From: a virus
Length of the DNA stretch: 64,000 bases
IMG/VR virus record: IMGVR_UViG_3300020122_000089
Location: 40,059 to 104,058 of that record
Strand: one strand, 5' to 3'
Both the position numbers and the translations under genes were made by a program. Within the stretch, counting starts at the first letter, position 1. Each line of letters begins with the position of its first letter. Under the pieces are notes generated by a model. It had not been told where the DNA came from, ran no database searches, and worked only from the letters and a program-made list of their open reading frames with translations. Positions 26,801-33,444 of the stretch are shown here, in pieces.

Positions 26801-29594
26801 CCCGCTGTTTCTGTCCTTTATTGCGCTCTATTAATTCCTCTGTGCGTAAACAGCCGCAAGATTTAGTGACGCGATCATAGAGGCGCCTGGGCCGTGCAAG
26901 GATTTCGTTACCGCAATCACACTTACAAACATATCGAGTACGTACGTACCGTCCGATGGCAACCTGAACCCTCCGTATGACTGTCAGGCGGCCTACCCTG
27001 GGCGGAATTGGAAGCGCTGGATACATGCTTACTCAAACCTCAGACCGGGCATTGGCACGGGGTTATTAGTTTAGCCTCTTCACCCGTTAGTCGTTGAACG
27101 TTCCTGCCTACTGCTAAGCTATTCGGCAGGCTTCGCTGCTGATTGTCCTTTGAAAGGAGTTCCCAGCAATTAACCCGGTTTATCCTGGGCTGTTGATTCA
27201 ACCCATGTGGAGCCTTTAGCGCCGACCCCTCATAAGTGAGGTAATCATTCGCCGTAGTCCCCGTTGGCACTGTGTCGCACGTGATGACGCTCGTTGAGCG
27301 GTTGTTACCACCTGGGTCAACAACCACTCCGGTTGTAGGAGCGCCACGCGCTACGTTTGTAGTACCGTTTACGAAGTGAATACGTGCTCCGTCTTTTACT
27401 TTGAAGGAGCCGAACGTGCCGCCGTCTGCTACGGTTACGGCGCAGGTTACTGTACCGTTAGCACCTGTAGTAGCACTCTTGACTACCGCTATTGCACCGT
27501 TCTTAGAACCTGCAATTTGGAAGTCCAAAGTCTTCTTGGAGGCTTCGGTTTGGAGGAGGTAGAGGTCGCTGATTTTGTCAATCAGTGCATCGCCTCCGAT
27601 GTTGTCGAACACGTCCCCCGAAATAAGGAACGCGGTTGCGTATCTTGCTGGAAAAATCCGCATGTCATTACGGTCCTCCAACGGTTCAATTTCCGTTGGC
27701 CCGGGCCATCGCATCGTCTTGAACAGACGCCTCTCCGTTTGGTCTCTCACGCTACTAGATTCTTCCGGAAGAATTAGTTTGCGCCCCGTTCCCGTTTCAG
27801 GGTCCGAGTCTATTAGGGGTGGTTTACATAATCCACGTCGCCGTAGATTGAGTCCAATGTTTGAACTGCGGATTATCGGCAACTGGCATTGCTCCGCCTT
27901 CAGTGAAGTCGGTCTTGTTACTAGCTCTTTTTGTAAAGAGCCGGACGGGTCATTTCTGCCCATCTCTGCATTTTTCAATGCAGCCCGGACTATATCATAA
28001 ACTTTACCTTGATTTTCCTCAAGAAATGTGCTATAATGACGCACATGTATAAAGCGAAAAGCCTTGTCGGCCAAAGATTCGGACGTCTCATCGTTGTTGC
28101 GTTCTCGCATAGAAACGACAAGAAGAGGTCGAACCATTGGCTCTGTCAATGTGATTGTGGTGGGACGGCTACGCCATCCTCTTACGCCTTGAATTCTGGT
28201 CATACCCAATCCTGCGGATGTTATCACGCAGATTGCGCACGTGCTCAAGGTCATAAAAGTCGCAAACATGGAATGTCTAGGACGGCTGAATACTACGCTT
28301 GGAATTCCATGAAGGGTCGCGTTCTTTTTTCTCATCATCCTGGATATCCGGATTATGGCGGTCGAGGTATCACTATCTGCGACCGCTGGCTTGATCCGGA
28401 GCATGGGTTTGAGAATTTTTTGGAGGATATGGGGCCACGGCCTCATGATCAACTCTCTGTAGAACGCATGAATAACCACGGTAATTACGAGCCAGGAAAT
28501 TGCAAGTGGGGAACGGATACTGAACAGGCTCGAAATAAGCGCAGTAATCATCCTCTGACTTTTAACAACAAAACCCAGCCTATGTCCGCCTGGGCGGAGG
28601 AAACTGGATTGCCATATCACATTATCAGCCATCGTATTCGTGCTGGCTGGAGTGTCGAACGGGCGCTGACTGAACCTATCAATCAATCGTATTCCCGTCG
28701 AAAAAGGTAAAGCCCTGGGGCGCTGTTTGGCGTTACTAAGATTAGCTCTTTCGGCCATAGTCTCTGGACCTTCCTACCTACTTTTATGCTATTCGGTAGG
28801 CTTGGCTGCTGATTACCATATCTCGCGGTTGAGATTTAGGCTTCCAGCAATTCACCCCATTCATGTTAGATGTCACCATCTAACAGCCCATTGTGCATAG
28901 GAGTCGGATGCCGGCGGGCGGTCGTAGAAAGGAATTCTGTAACCCCGTTGATTGACCTGTATGGCCTTCCCTTTATGGAAGCGGTTGTACAATTTTTGTT
29001 GCGTTCCTTAGAACGGATGGATATTTTCATTCCACCTCTTACGGTTCAGATTTCCGCAAGATCGGACTGTTGCATAACCTAACAAATCAGGCCCCTCTTC
29101 GCTCAGTCTCTCACGGTAAAGATTTTTCTCTTTTTCCGCCTCGTTACCATGTTGCAGGTTTCGAGTCAATAAGAAGAGGTTTTCATCTATCGTTTTCACG
29201 GTAAATGCCCCGTATTTTGATGCCCAGGGTTTGGCTCTCTTCGAACTGTTTTTCAATCTCGGGATTGACAGCAGTCCTCACTACGGCTTCAAATTGGCTA
29301 AAAACAAGCTCCCGGTTTCTGGCGATTTTTCTTTTTCGCCAGCCCAGACTGTCGCATCACCCTTTTGGGCGCCTTCTCGCTCAGTCGTTTACGCCGCTCG
29401 GATTCATACCGCTCGTATAACGTTGGTCTCGTTAATTCGGATTCAACAATCCGTCCTAACTGTTTCCAAAGTTTATCTGCCAATACTTCATCCTGCTTGC
29501 GCATTGTTCCCGTTTCAGGATTCAACTCAATCAGAGAAGGTTGTTTTCCAAAGGAGGCTGTATCGCTACAGGGCTGGCCGAGCTTTTCAGCCAT
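23889..29594 (-). CDS. Major capsid protein gene split by ten group I introns
   Basis: Start ATG 29594, stop TAA 23891-23889. Capsid peptide is found in short exons between intron cores: about 29545-29594 (MAEKLGQPCSDTASFG); 29215-29305 (FEAVVRTAVNPEIEKQFEES); 28885-29015 (KLYNRFHKGKAIQVNQRGYR then IPFYDRPPASDSYAQW); 27830-27915 (EGGAMPVADNPQFKHWTQST); 27200-27670 (RYATAFLISGDVFDNIGG to YEGSALKAPHGLN); 26215-26275 (IVTDLVNNDTQSRVHSS); 25830-26030 (LILSSPTQKAAYMS); 25540-25650 (VGRITATNGYNLQRFDGGGG); 24505-24615 (FGEGITWETHVAIDPDRTYG); 24150-24265 (FGAYARDTLQVRQYTSGG then TYYDQWIGFLGCKYDL); 23889-23970 (CHWLISNSDITNLPG). The order and motifs match a phage major capsid protein as I know it. Splice sites are approximate. 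Confidence 0.8.
23970..24150 (-). ncRNA. Group I intron 10 of the capsid gene (compact type)
   Basis: R element GTGAACGACTAAACG (24059-24045) and S element GCGATAGTCTG pair as GACTA/TAGTC (P7). P8 is GCCTAAAATAGGC and P9 is CTTATGG...CCATAAG. No ORF of its own and no palindrome. The coding frame happens to stay open through it. Ends approximate. Confidence 0.75.
24265..24505 (-). ncRNA. Group I intron 9 of the capsid gene (classic core, no ORF)
   Basis: Canonical P (GAATTCGGTGAAGCCTAA), Q (AATACCGAGCCAAG), R (GTGTAGAGACTAC) and S (AATATAGTCCG) blocks are all present in order on the minus strand in about 240 nt. GACTA/TAGTC forms P7. This is the clearest complete core in the set. Confidence 0.85.
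24704..24733 (+). promoter_or_regulatory. Promoter of the antisense intronic HNH gene
   Basis: TTGACA (24704-24709), 18 nt, TATAAT (24728-24733), ATG 24744 after 10 nt. It starts within 12 nt of the intron's S element. Confidence 0.75.
24744..25376 (+). CDS. HNH homing endonuclease in intron 8, antisense
   Basis: 210 aa. N-terminal Cys ribbon (CLCDCGN ... SCGCL), then the family core YGGRGITVCERW, LADLGPRPSSDLTLERKNN and NGNYDPDNCKWDTRDNQNRN (about 120-180), giving the H/E-N-N pattern of these phage HNH enzymes. A C-terminal helix-turn-helix (ADWASETGLSHDTISYRL) probably reads target DNA. Own promoter; the intron and capsid gene are transcribed from the other strand. Confidence 0.85.
   Translation: MPQKFGRLTVLGRSYNNPSKFQFARWTCLCDCGNIVEPLAIHVRSGNTQSCGCLQREAASRQGKANATHGLSGTPEAYIYYAMLQRCFNPEHPSYQNYGGRGITVCERWIGAEGLANFLADLGPRPSSDLTLERKNNDGNYDPDNCKWDTRDNQNRNYRRNRFLTFNEKTQCIADWASETGLSHDTISYRLAHGWSVEKTLTTPTKNSLK
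25650..25830 (-). ncRNA. Group I intron 7 of the capsid gene (compact, holds a palindrome)
   Basis: R GTGAACGAACAAATG and S GCAATGTTCTGG pair as GAACA/TGTTC, a compensated variant of the usual P7 pair. P8 is ATCCTATAAGGAT and P9 CTTGCGG...CCGCAAG. An exact palindrome (25752-25765) sits just upstream of R, in the place of a peripheral hairpin. Confidence 0.75.
26030..26215 (-). ncRNA. Group I intron 6 of the capsid gene (compact, holds a palindrome)
   Basis: R GTGAACGACTAAACG, S GCGATAGTCTG (P7 GACTA/TAGTC), P8 around TCCTG...CAGGA, P9 CTTACGA...TCGTAAG. An exact palindrome (26138-26151) lies directly before R. Confidence 0.75.
26275..27200 (-). ncRNA. Group I intron 5 of the capsid gene, with sense HNH gene
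   Basis: P (GGGTTAATTGCTGGGAAC), Q (AATCAGCAGCGAAGCC) and R (GTTCAACGACTAACGG) at about 27185-27085; S (AAGATATAGTCTGAAC) at about 26349-26334. The HNH gene fills the P8 position in the same orientation as the intron, and its last codons overlap S. Confidence 0.85.
26337..27026 (-). CDS. HNH homing endonuclease in intron 5, sense
   Basis: 229 aa of the same family as the other two intronic enzymes: Cys ribbon (CKCDCGNEI ... SCGCL), YGGRGIKVADRW, IADVGERPSPEHSLERIDNN, NGNYEPGNVKWATKKEQMRN. The C-terminus (KDIV, stop TGA) is encoded by the intron's S sequence, so catalytic RNA and protein end share bases. No promoter is seen; probably made from the capsid transcript. Confidence 0.85.
   Translation of the reverse strand: MYPALPIPPRVGRLTVIRRVQVAIGRYVRTRYVCKCDCGNEILARPRRLYDRVTKSCGCLRTEELIERNKGQKQREAAAAGNRTHGRSHTVEYELYCAMLTRCRRKSGISYPNYGGRGIKVADRWIGEHGFENWIADVGERPSPEHSLERIDNNGNYEPGNVKWATKKEQMRNTRRNHMITLDDVTQCITAWAETLNVKAAAIHYLIKKGFPDTEALRMLIKKTQKDIV
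27670..27830 (-). ncRNA. Group I intron 4 of the capsid gene (compact, holds a palindrome)
   Basis: R GTGAGAGACCAAACG and S GCGATGGCCCGG give a weaker P7 (GACCA/TGGCC, one mismatch). P8 is GTCTGTTCAAGAC and P9 CCAACGG...CCGTTGG. An exact palindrome (27760-27773) precedes R. It shares the AATAGACTCGGACCCTGAAA block of the compact family. Confidence 0.7.
28009..28037 (+). promoter_or_regulatory. Promoter of the antisense intronic HNH gene
   Basis: TTGATT (28009-28014), 17 nt ending TGTGC, TATAAT (28032-28037), ATG 28045 after 7 nt. Starts within about 10 nt of the intron's S element, as in intron 8. Confidence 0.75.
28045..28710 (+). CDS. HNH homing endonuclease in intron 3, antisense
   Basis: 221 aa. 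Cys ribbon (CQCDCGGTA ... SCGCY), YGGRGITICDRW, LEDMGPRPHDQLSVERMNN, NGNYEPGNCKWGTDTEQARN, and a C-terminal helix-turn-helix (SAWAEETGLPYHIISHRI). Closely related to the enzyme of intron 8 and in the same antisense arrangement, which suggests the intron-plus-gene unit was copied or that both entered the same way. Confidence 0.85.
   Translation: MYKAKSLVGQRFGRLIVVAFSHRNDKKRSNHWLCQCDCGGTATPSSYALNSGHTQSCGCYHADCARAQGHKSRKHGMSRTAEYYAWNSMKGRVLFSHHPGYPDYGGRGITICDRWLDPEHGFENFLEDMGPRPHDQLSVERMNNHGNYEPGNCKWGTDTEQARNKRSNHPLTFNNKTQPMSAWAEETGLPYHIISHRIRAGWSVERALTEPINQSYSRRKR
29015..29215 (-). ncRNA. Group I intron 2 of the capsid gene (compact type)
   Basis: R GTGAGAGACTGAGCG and S GCAACAGTCCG pair as GACTG/CAGTC (compensated P7). 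P8 is GCCTGATTTGTTAGGT and P9 CTTGCGG...CCGTAAG. No palindrome. Confidence 0.75.
29305..29545 (-). ncRNA. Group I intron 1 of the capsid gene (compact type)
   Basis: R GTAAACGACTGAGCG and S GCGACAGTCTGGG pair as GACTG/CAGTC. P8 is GCCCAAAAGGGT and P9 CTGGCGA...TCGCCAG. It has about 70-100 extra nt before R compared with the other compact introns. Exon 1 is very short. Confidence 0.75.
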
Positions 29595-29673
29595 ACCGTA
29601 ATCCCCCTTTCTTTCCTAATCCTTGCCTACGCTTTTCTTCCGGAAGAACCGGAATACTCGGCGCGTTACTCAT
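29587..29673 (-). CDS. 28-residue peptide upstream of the capsid gene
   Basis: MSNAPSIPVLPEEKRRQGLG and on to TGA 29589-29587; its last codons overlap the capsid start (ATGGCTGA). LPEE is encoded by an exact palindrome (29635-29648). It may be a coupling or leader peptide for capsid translation, or chance. Confidence 0.4.
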   Translation of the reverse strand: MSNAPSIPVLPEEKRRQGLGKKGGLRYG

Positions 29674-29854
29674 GCTCTTGATTACGGTGACGATTCCGTG
29701 GTACGTCAAACATTTCTTTTTGTTTCCGCTTCAATCCATTTGGCCGGAGGCGAGTCGGCGGTACGCCTTTTTTGGATTGAAACTGAGGGGTGCGGATGGC
29801 GAATCCGCGAGTACGCCTATTAGTGATCTTTATAGGATCATGGAATAAGGCGAT
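29666..29854 (-). CDS. Open frame without standard start
   Basis: About 62 basic codons ending at TAA 29668-29666, overlapping the start of the 28-residue peptide (ATGAGTAA). It lies in the same frame directly after the TAA of the gene at 29855-30094. Only a late ATG (KEMFDVPRNRH) exists. It could be readthrough, a non-AUG gene, or not coding. Confidence 0.2.
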   Translation of the reverse strand: MALFHDPIKITNRRTRGFAIRTPQFQSKKGVPPTRLRPNGLKRKQKEMFDVPRNRHRNQEHE

Positions 29855-30094
29855 TTAATATCGTTGTAGAATTTCAGTATCGCGCCATATTGGTTTTACC
29901 AAGAAGAATGCCGCCCTTAAATTCTTTCTCCTTTTAATGACGTAGGGGGTGGTATGTGTCAATAGCCGCCAAATCGCTCTAATATGACGTATAACCGGAA
30001 GCCTCTTCCATGGTGGCTGTCTGTATAGACGTCCTGCGGCAAAAAGCGAATCTAGGTATGCCTGTCCTTTTGGCGTAAGAGATATTTTCTCCAT
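29855..30094 (-). CDS. Small basic protein, unknown
   Basis: 79 aa. MEKISLTPKGQAYLDSLFAAG looks like a short winged-helix-type start, and the C-terminal half is basic and aromatic (YVIKRRKNLRAAFFLVKPIW). It lies between scaffold and capsid genes. No family recognised. Confidence 0.5.
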   Translation of the reverse strand: MEKISLTPKGQAYLDSLFAAGRLYRQPPWKRLPVIRHIRAIWRLLTHTTPYVIKRRKNLRAAFFLVKPIWRDTEILQRY

Positions 30095-30100
30095 GGCGAT

Positions 30101-30301
30101 TTAATAAAACCCGCATCTTGCACCGCGGTCACGGTCCTTCCCACTAATAAGATCCTCAACGGTAGATTGTCGCTGAATCGTCACGTTGACGTTCACATTG
30201 TTGCGGGCGATGTCTGTAATTGCCTGAGCAAGTATTTTGGCATCGCGATCACTATTCCACTCCTGACTAATAATCGTAATTGTTTTTGTAGGTGTCTCCA
30301 T
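30101..30301 (-). CDS. Small protein, unknown
   Basis: 66 aa, alpha/beta (TKTITIISQEWNSDRDAKIL, NNVNVNVTIQRQSTVEDL). A palindrome copy (30314-30327) lies upstream, but its GGAAG is 14 nt from the ATG, too far for normal initiation. Function unknown. Confidence 0.55.
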   Translation of the reverse strand: METPTKTITIISQEWNSDRDAKILAQAITDIARNNVNVNVTIQRQSTVEDLISGKDRDRGARCGFY

Positions 30302-30757
30302 ATTGAACGCCTATTCTTCCGGAAGATTTAATTCCTTGAATCCGCACCGGCCAGAACGTATACGTTTTACTAGCGATCACTCGACCTATCGTCCATTTTC
30401 AAACCCGGCGATCAGCCCGAGCGCGATAGGCATCACGTCCCGTTTATACCTTGTCGGCCGCCGGAAATTCAAAAGGAAGGCTAACTATCCCGTCTTCGGG
30501 CTGCCGGTACAGCGTGACGGGCTCTCCTTCTGAATAGCCATAACACTCACGGCGGTGCGGATTCAAGGAACAGTGACGTTAGCACGGGGTCGGTCGCTAC
30601 TCCGACCTAACCCCTGGGATTACGCTCGCTTCATCCAAAGGTATCTAATACCCTCGCGGGCTACATTTCTCACTCAACAACTTGCGATCATTGTAGAGTG
30701 GACGTGTCTTGCATTCCCACGCCGCCCGTGCCGTACGCCTCACCTTCAATGGCAATA
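30302..30757 (-). other. Transcribed gap with an inverted repeat and tiny ORFs
   Basis: About 450 nt downstream of a strong minus-strand promoter, with no gene above 40 codons. An 18-bp inverted repeat, TTCCTTGAATCCGCACCG at 30332-30349 and its complement at 30553-30570, encloses about 200 nt. Tiny frames inside include a GTG-started 37-codon ORF (IASKTYTFWPVRIQGIKSSG) and a TTG-started 40-codon ORF (EGEPVTLYRQPEDGIVSLPF). It may be an RNA leader for the capsid operon. Confidence 0.45.
30332..30570. repeat. 18-bp inverted repeat with 203-nt loop
   Basis: Arms 30332-30349 and 30553-30570 are perfect complements. As RNA they would close a long stem around the gap between the scaffold promoter and the first capsid-operon gene. 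Confidence 0.7.
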
Positions 30758-30786
30758 ATAATAACACATTCCGGGTTGTTTGTCAA
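30758..30786 (-). promoter_or_regulatory. Sigma-70-like promoter of the capsid operon
   Basis: Minus strand TTGACA (30786-30781), 17 nt ending ATGTGT, TATTAT (30763-30758). It lies between the scaffold stop and the capsid-region genes; a palindrome copy (30792-30805) is 5 bp upstream of the -35 box. Confidence 0.75.
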
Positions 30787-30812
30787 GTGTTTTCTTCCGG
30801 AAGATTTTCGCA

Positions 30813-32312
30813 CTAACCCGGAAGCCCTAACCCTGCTTGCTTCAATCTTGCCCTTACGGCGGCGCGAGTGCCTTCGATGTCGCCGGGCTGCGTTTGTGCT
30901 GGTTTTGGTGCACCGGAAGGAGGGTTCGACCCGCCAGGAATCTCTACCCTCTTTCTTGTGTTATCGGATTTTTGTTTTGCTTCACGCGCCTTAGCTACGA
31001 TTGGGCCAAATAGTTCTTTCGCCTCTTCAGCCATTGCGTTTGCGCGAAGGGTAGAGATGACCGCCATAGCGTCAAGTCCCCGCTGTTCATACTTTTGGCG
31101 GTTCTCAATAGTCGAAGCCGTTGCGGCTTGCTTGAGCCATTTCTTTGCGGTGGCCTTCGCGGTCTGAAAGTTTGGGTCGCTTGCCAATCTTTCTTTCGTC
31201 AGCGTCTTGAGGCGATCAGCGAGCCCGGGTCTGTCTTTTGGAACCGAAGATTGATACGTTTCTTTCAAGTCTTTGTCTAACGCATCTGCAAGGTATTGCT
31301 CGACCCTTGATTCGGCACGGCGCTCTGCTTCTTCTGCGGATTGCCCTTGAATTTTTTCTTGCCCGCCACGGAGATTTTCAATCTCTTTTCTAAGTGCTTC
31401 TGTTTCACGGCGGCGCGTGTCAAGCTCTTGCTGGATGCGGGACTGTTGAAGAAGGGCCCGTTGCTGTTCATCTCTGATGCCATCAATAGTGCGAACATGT
31501 ACAGGGTCGCTGAGATCAAGTTGAAGCCTTTGGGCGATTTGCTGTGGCGTTTCTACACCCTGCGGCCCTTGCTGCGGCGGTTGCTGATTGAGTGGCATAG
31601 CACTCGTTCCGCCATTTATGCGCGAGTAGATCGCTTGCATGATGTCGGGACTTTTCGCAACTACGTTGATGATGTTGTACATCGTCTCGCCATCGGTACC
31701 CGCAACCCGTTTGGACATGAAATCCCAAACTTGATTTAGTTGCTCGAACTGAAAGCGCCCTTCGTCGGTATTAAGATCAAGGGGTTGACCTTCTAACGCT
31801 TTTATCCTGCCTGCAATCTCGGGCCAGAATTGCGCCTCCATGACCGTGTCAACCAAAGCGTCGTGATATTCTGGCTCTTCGGTGGCCATCTTCGCCAACC
31901 CCTCGGCGGGCTTGAAATCCTCAAACGGAACGTCGGTTGAAAGATAGACACCACGACCCTGAGAGGATCGGGTAGTCTCTAGCTCCTGCTTGAAAGCATC
32001 ACGTTCGCGTACGGCTTCGTCGCGTTCGTATTTGCGCTTTTCATACGCAGAGCGAAACTCTGTTAATCCTTCAGATTTTGAAAGATCGAGCTTAGAGATT
32101 TCTTCGTCGGATAAAGGTTGTCCGGATTGGCGCTGCCCTTCATCTGTTGCGGGCGGTGTTTCTTGCTGACCGTCTGTTCCTGCCGCCACTGAAGCGGATG
32201 GCGCACTGCGATCCGCTTGTGGTGGTGGCTGATTACCCGACGCCGGCGGCGGACTGCTTTCACCACCCCCTAAGCCAAGATCGATTTCAGATTCTACAAA
32301 TGATCCGTCCAT
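30813..32312 (-). CDS. Probable scaffold protein
   Basis: 499 aa. The N-terminus is acidic and Pro/Gln-rich (disordered), followed by long charged helices (YEKRKYERDEAVRERDAFKQ, QQSRIQQELDTRRRETEALR) and a basic Pro-rich C-terminus. This composition and the place just before the capsid gene are typical of scaffold proteins. It lies at the left border of the palindrome-free island. Confidence 0.7.
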   Translation of the reverse strand: MDGSFVESEIDLGLGGGESSPPPASGNQPPPQADRSAPSASVAAGTDGQQETPPATDEGQRQSGQPLSDEEISKLDLSKSEGLTEFRSAYEKRKYERDEAVRERDAFKQELETTRSSQGRGVYLSTDVPFEDFKPAEGLAKMATEEPEYHDALVDTVMEAQFWPEIAGRIKALEGQPLDLNTDEGRFQFEQLNQVWDFMSKRVAGTDGETMYNIINVVAKSPDIMQAIYSRINGGTSAMPLNQQPPQQGPQGVETPQQIAQRLQLDLSDPVHVRTIDGIRDEQQRALLQQSRIQQELDTRRRETEALRKEIENLRGGQEKIQGQSAEEAERRAESRVEQYLADALDKDLKETYQSSVPKDRPGLADRLKTLTKERLASDPNFQTAKATAKKWLKQAATASTIENRQKYEQRGLDAMAVISTLRANAMAEEAKELFGPIVAKAREAKQKSDNTRKRVEIPGGSNPPSGAPKPAQTQPGDIEGTRAAVRARLKQAGLGLPG

Positions 32313-32362
32313 GATGTTGAATTACCCCTCCTTTTTCGTTTCTTCCGGAAGAAAAACTACCA

Positions 32363-32851
32363 CTACTTACCCAGCACAGCCTGCATTGCCGCGCTCTGCT
32401 TCTTGACGTAATCCGCTAGTTCTCGCTCTGTCTTTGGTGCATTCGGGCTTGCTGCCGGAGCCGAGCTATAGAATGCCTCGACTGTGCTGATGGTCGCATT
32501 CAGAATTATCCCTGCCGTGCCTAGCTGTGGGACATTGGCGAAGTCGCCTACTATCGGCGTGACCGTGTTGGCAAACTTCCTCACCGCCTCAAACTTATCG
32601 ACCTTAGTCTTCGCTATATTGAAGTCGCTTTCGAGCACGCCGAACGCATCAAGTAGTTTGTTGGTATCTGCGGTATAGGCGTCGCGTTGAGCCGGAGTGA
32701 TCTTATGCTGATCCACTAGTATTTGGATGACCGGAGTGAACGCGGTGATAGCGGACTTGAGTGGCGCGATTGGTATTCCGCACGCCACGGTAAACACGCT
32801 CATAGTCCAGATCAGGGTGGCGAGTGATGCAGCGGTTAGTTTACGAGTCAT
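32363..32851 (-). CDS. Putative lipoprotein
   Basis: 162 aa. A signal sequence with lipobox-like VACG (MTRKLTAASLATLIWTMSVF then TVACG) predicts membrane attachment at Cys 23. The rest is helical. Good Shine-Dalgarno (AAGGAGAAC). First gene of the island; function unknown, possibly lysis-related. Confidence 0.65.
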   Translation of the reverse strand: MTRKLTAASLATLIWTMSVFTVACGIPIAPLKSAITAFTPVIQILVDQHKITPAQRDAYTADTNKLLDAFGVLESDFNIAKTKVDKFEAVRKFANTVTPIVGDFANVPQLGTAGIILNATISTVEAFYSSAPAASPNAPKTERELADYVKKQSAAMQAVLGK

Positions 32852-32869
32852 TTTGGTTCTCCTTTTGAG

Positions 32870-33058
32870 TTAGCAGGGTTCTGGTCCAATATAATCAACA
32901 ACGTCAATCTTACCCTCGAACGATTTGATATCATCGTTGAAGTCGCGCTTTAGCTGATGATTGAATCCAGCTAGAGACTCGGCAAAGCGATTGACACCTT
33001 CTATGTTGTCTTCATTTACAACAAAATGGATTGCTACCTTGATCTCTTTCAGCTTCAC
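32870..33058 (-). CDS. Small protein, unknown
   Basis: 62 aa, charged (LKEIKVAIHFVVNEDN), preceded by AAGGAGAACCAAGG. The same leader form precedes the next gene, so they are probably read from one mRNA. Confidence 0.6.
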   Translation of the reverse strand: MKLKEIKVAIHFVVNEDNIEGVNRFAESLAGFNHQLKRDFNDDIKSFEGKIDVVDYIGPEPC

Positions 33059-33083
33059 CTTGGTTCTCCTTTTCGTTGGGACA

Positions 33084-33371
33084 CTATGGAATAGTCAACG
33101 TAAACGGCAGCGACATTGCTCCATCTGGGTTCCGACAGATCAGCACATGAGCGCCCGGCGCAAGATCGAGATGCTTAGCACTGCGAAATGAATCATCAAA
33201 CGGTTGCGCCGGCGTCATCTCGATATCCATTCCATCTAGTGTAAACCTCGCGATATACGGTGCATTCGTTGTGTAGGCGACGATCCTCTGTTTGTTACGC
33301 CGATAGTGAGTCTCAGGGTCGATGACTGGTCCGCCGGTCCCCAGGCAGCCTCGCGCATCGCAGACTAACAC
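33084..33371 (-). CDS. Small beta protein, unknown
   Basis: 95 aa from a GTG start. C-terminal half reads as an Ig-like strand set (APGAHVLICRNPDGAMSLPF). The start is uncertain; no Shine-Dalgarno site. Contains CDARGC near the N-terminus. Confidence 0.5.
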   Translation of the reverse strand: MLVCDARGCLGTGGPVIDPETHYRRNKQRIVAYTTNAPYIARFTLDGMDIEMTPAQPFDDSFRSAKHLDLAPGAHVLICRNPDGAMSLPFTLTIP

Positions 33372-33444
33372 GAATCACACACAGAGGAAAGTGTGATTGA
33401 TTGGCCGTAGTATAGCACAGATTGCGAGAGAAGCGGTGAACTAC

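Larger units (their letters stand above)
27915..28885 (-). ncRNA. Group I intron 3 of the capsid gene, with antisense HNH gene
   Basis: P (GTGAATTGCTGGAAGCCTAA), Q (AATCAGCAGCCAAGCC) and R (GTCCAGAGACTATGGC) at about 28855-28755; S (ATGATATAGTCCGGG) at about 27998-27984. An HNH gene on the plus strand occupies the P8 position. Confidence 0.85.

Noticed and set aside
27040-28758. A 572-codon minus-strand reading frame across the capsid region
   Set aside because: It runs through an intron core and the antisense HNH gene. Only the part from about 27200 to 27670 is real capsid exon.
29231-29848. A 205-codon plus-strand frame over the capsid start
   Set aside because: No promoter or Shine-Dalgarno site; it is antisense to capsid exons and introns.
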